The position numbers were made by a program, and so were the translations under genes. Below are positions 13,917-14,386 of a stretch of 14,386 nucleotides of DNA, one piece after another; positions within the stretch are counted from its first letter, which is position 1, and each line of letters opens with the position of its first letter. The DNA is from Roseicyclus sp965662675. Its GTDB lineage: Bacteria > Pseudomonadota > Alphaproteobacteria > Rhodobacterales > Rhodobacteraceae. The stretch is from the NCBI RefSeq assembly GCF_965662675.1, contig NZ_CBFIIK010000067.1, positions 1-14,386 of the forward strand. The letters are read 5' to 3'. Under the pieces are notes generated by a model. It worked only from the letters and a program-made list of their open reading frames with translations. It made no database searches and was not told where the DNA came from.

Positions 13917-14386
13917 ATGACCCTCGCGCTCAGCCCCGCGGTGCGCGACCTGCTGGAAAGCTGGCTGATCCAACTGGGCAGCTTGGCAAACCGCGCCGAT
14001 ACCACGATCGACGCTTATGGGCGGGACCTGACGGATTTCCTAGATTTTCAGGCCCAGCATGCCGGTGATGTCCTCAGCCCCGCCATGCTTCGCGATCTGT
14101 CGCTGGGCGAGATGCGCGCTTGGATGGCTGCGCAGCGTGGGCGCGGCGTGGGCTCACGCTCGCTGGCGCGGCGGCTATCGGCGGTGAAATCCTTTTTCCG
14201 CTGGTGGTCTGAACGCGAGGGTTTCGATGCGACCGCGATCTTGTCGATGCGCAGCCCCAAACATGGCCGCCGCCTGCCCCGCCCGCTGTCAGTGGATGGG
14301 GCCAAGGCGCTCATCGCGGCGGTGGGCGAGAATGACGCGCGCGATTGGGTCGCCGCGCGCGATGTCGCCATCTTGATGCTGCTTTA
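13917..14386 (+). CDS. xerC: Tyrosine recombinase XerC (3'-truncated by window edge)
   Basis: The first 156 codons of a Xer-type tyrosine recombinase; the frame is open to the last base of the window. XerC with XerD resolves chromosome dimers at dif. The visible part is the N-terminal SAM-like core-binding domain: LESWLIQLGSLANRADTTIDAYGRDLTDFLDF, read here as residues 13-44 in two stretches (LESWLIQLG and TIDAYGRDLTDFL), then RSLARRLSAVKSFFRWW and the linker SPKHGRRLPRPLS. The first strand of the catalytic domain begins at ARDVAILMLLY. The catalytic Arg-His-Arg-Tyr residues lie beyond the edge. The start ATG is 6 bases after the DUF484 stop, with GGGATAGG as ribosome binding region overlapping that stop, so the two genes form an operon. 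XerC rather than XerD rests mainly on the DUF484 neighbour. Confidence 0.9.
   Translation, partial: MTLALSPAVRDLLESWLIQLGSLANRADTTIDAYGRDLTDFLDFQAQHAGDVLSPAMLRDLSLGEMRAWMAAQRGRGVGSRSLARRLSAVKSFFRWWSEREGFDATAILSMRSPKHGRRLPRPLSVDGAKALIAAVGENDARDWVAARDVAILMLL

Noticed and set aside
12999..13973. A 324-codon minus-strand open frame over DUF484.
   Set aside because: No motifs, spans a promoter and two plus-strand genes, and is composed as expected for an antisense frame.
1..14386. Mobile elements, CRISPR arrays, tRNA or rRNA genes, riboswitches.
   Set aside because: Nothing seen: no repeated spacers, no transposase or phage motifs, no cloverleaf-like sequence, and no intergenic gap long enough for a typical riboswitch.

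Overview
The window looks like core chromosome of an alphaproteobacterium, most likely order Rhodobacterales (Rhodobacteraceae / roseobacter group). The evidence is high-GC coding DNA with GTG starts, a DUF2125 protein, an extensin-like-domain protein, the neighbours priA / small transaldolase / DUF484 / xerC, and a MotA-like / OmpA-like pair. The genus cannot be fixed from sequence alone. Coding density is very high: no gene-free stretch reaches 300 bases, and the longest gaps are about 75 to 85 bases. I saw no tRNA, rRNA, insertion sequence, CRISPR array, prophage or toxin-antitoxin gene.

Layout. (1) 1-1664 (+): 3' part of clpA, closed by a strong intrinsic terminator. (2) 1750-2709 (+): a secreted LytM/M23-type protein with an altered zinc site, convergent with (3) a minus-strand envelope block. 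That block holds a ChaC-type gamma-glutamylcyclotransferase (6133-5597), then a MotA/TolQ/ExbB-like membrane protein (5524-4316) and, 6 bases further on, a MotB/OmpA-like partner with a very long periplasmic coiled coil (4309-2720). A good sigma70-type promoter lies just upstream of the MotA-like gene. (4) 6209-7210 (+): a DUF2125 protein divergent from chaC, whose stop codon overlaps the stop of the next block. (5) Minus-strand block hisC (10135-9050), tyrC-like (9053-8118), extensin-like domain protein (8121-7207), joined by ATGA and GTGA 4-base overlaps. (6) priA (12395-10203, -), upstream of hisC. (7) Divergent from priA, plus strand: a small transaldolase/fructose-6-phosphate aldolase gene, then a DUF484 gene and xerC, which runs off the window. 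DUF484-xerC has its own promoter-like element overlapping an inverted repeat.

How the genes fit together. ClpA is the unfoldase of ClpAP proteolysis. PriA (replication restart), XerC (dimer resolution) and DUF484 serve chromosome maintenance. HisC and the TyrC-like dehydrogenase can give the transamination and oxidative decarboxylation steps of aromatic amino-acid synthesis, with HisC also serving histidine. The small transaldolase belongs to central sugar-phosphate metabolism. Four proteins are aimed at the envelope: the M23-like protein, the two stator-like subunits and the extensin-like domain protein.

Most of the window is ordinary housekeeping DNA. The best candidate for an under-described system is the non-flagellar stator-like pair with its roughly 335-residue periplasmic coiled coil, next to an M23-family protein whose HxH zinc motif reads HLE. 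I found no evidence of a defence or mobile system.
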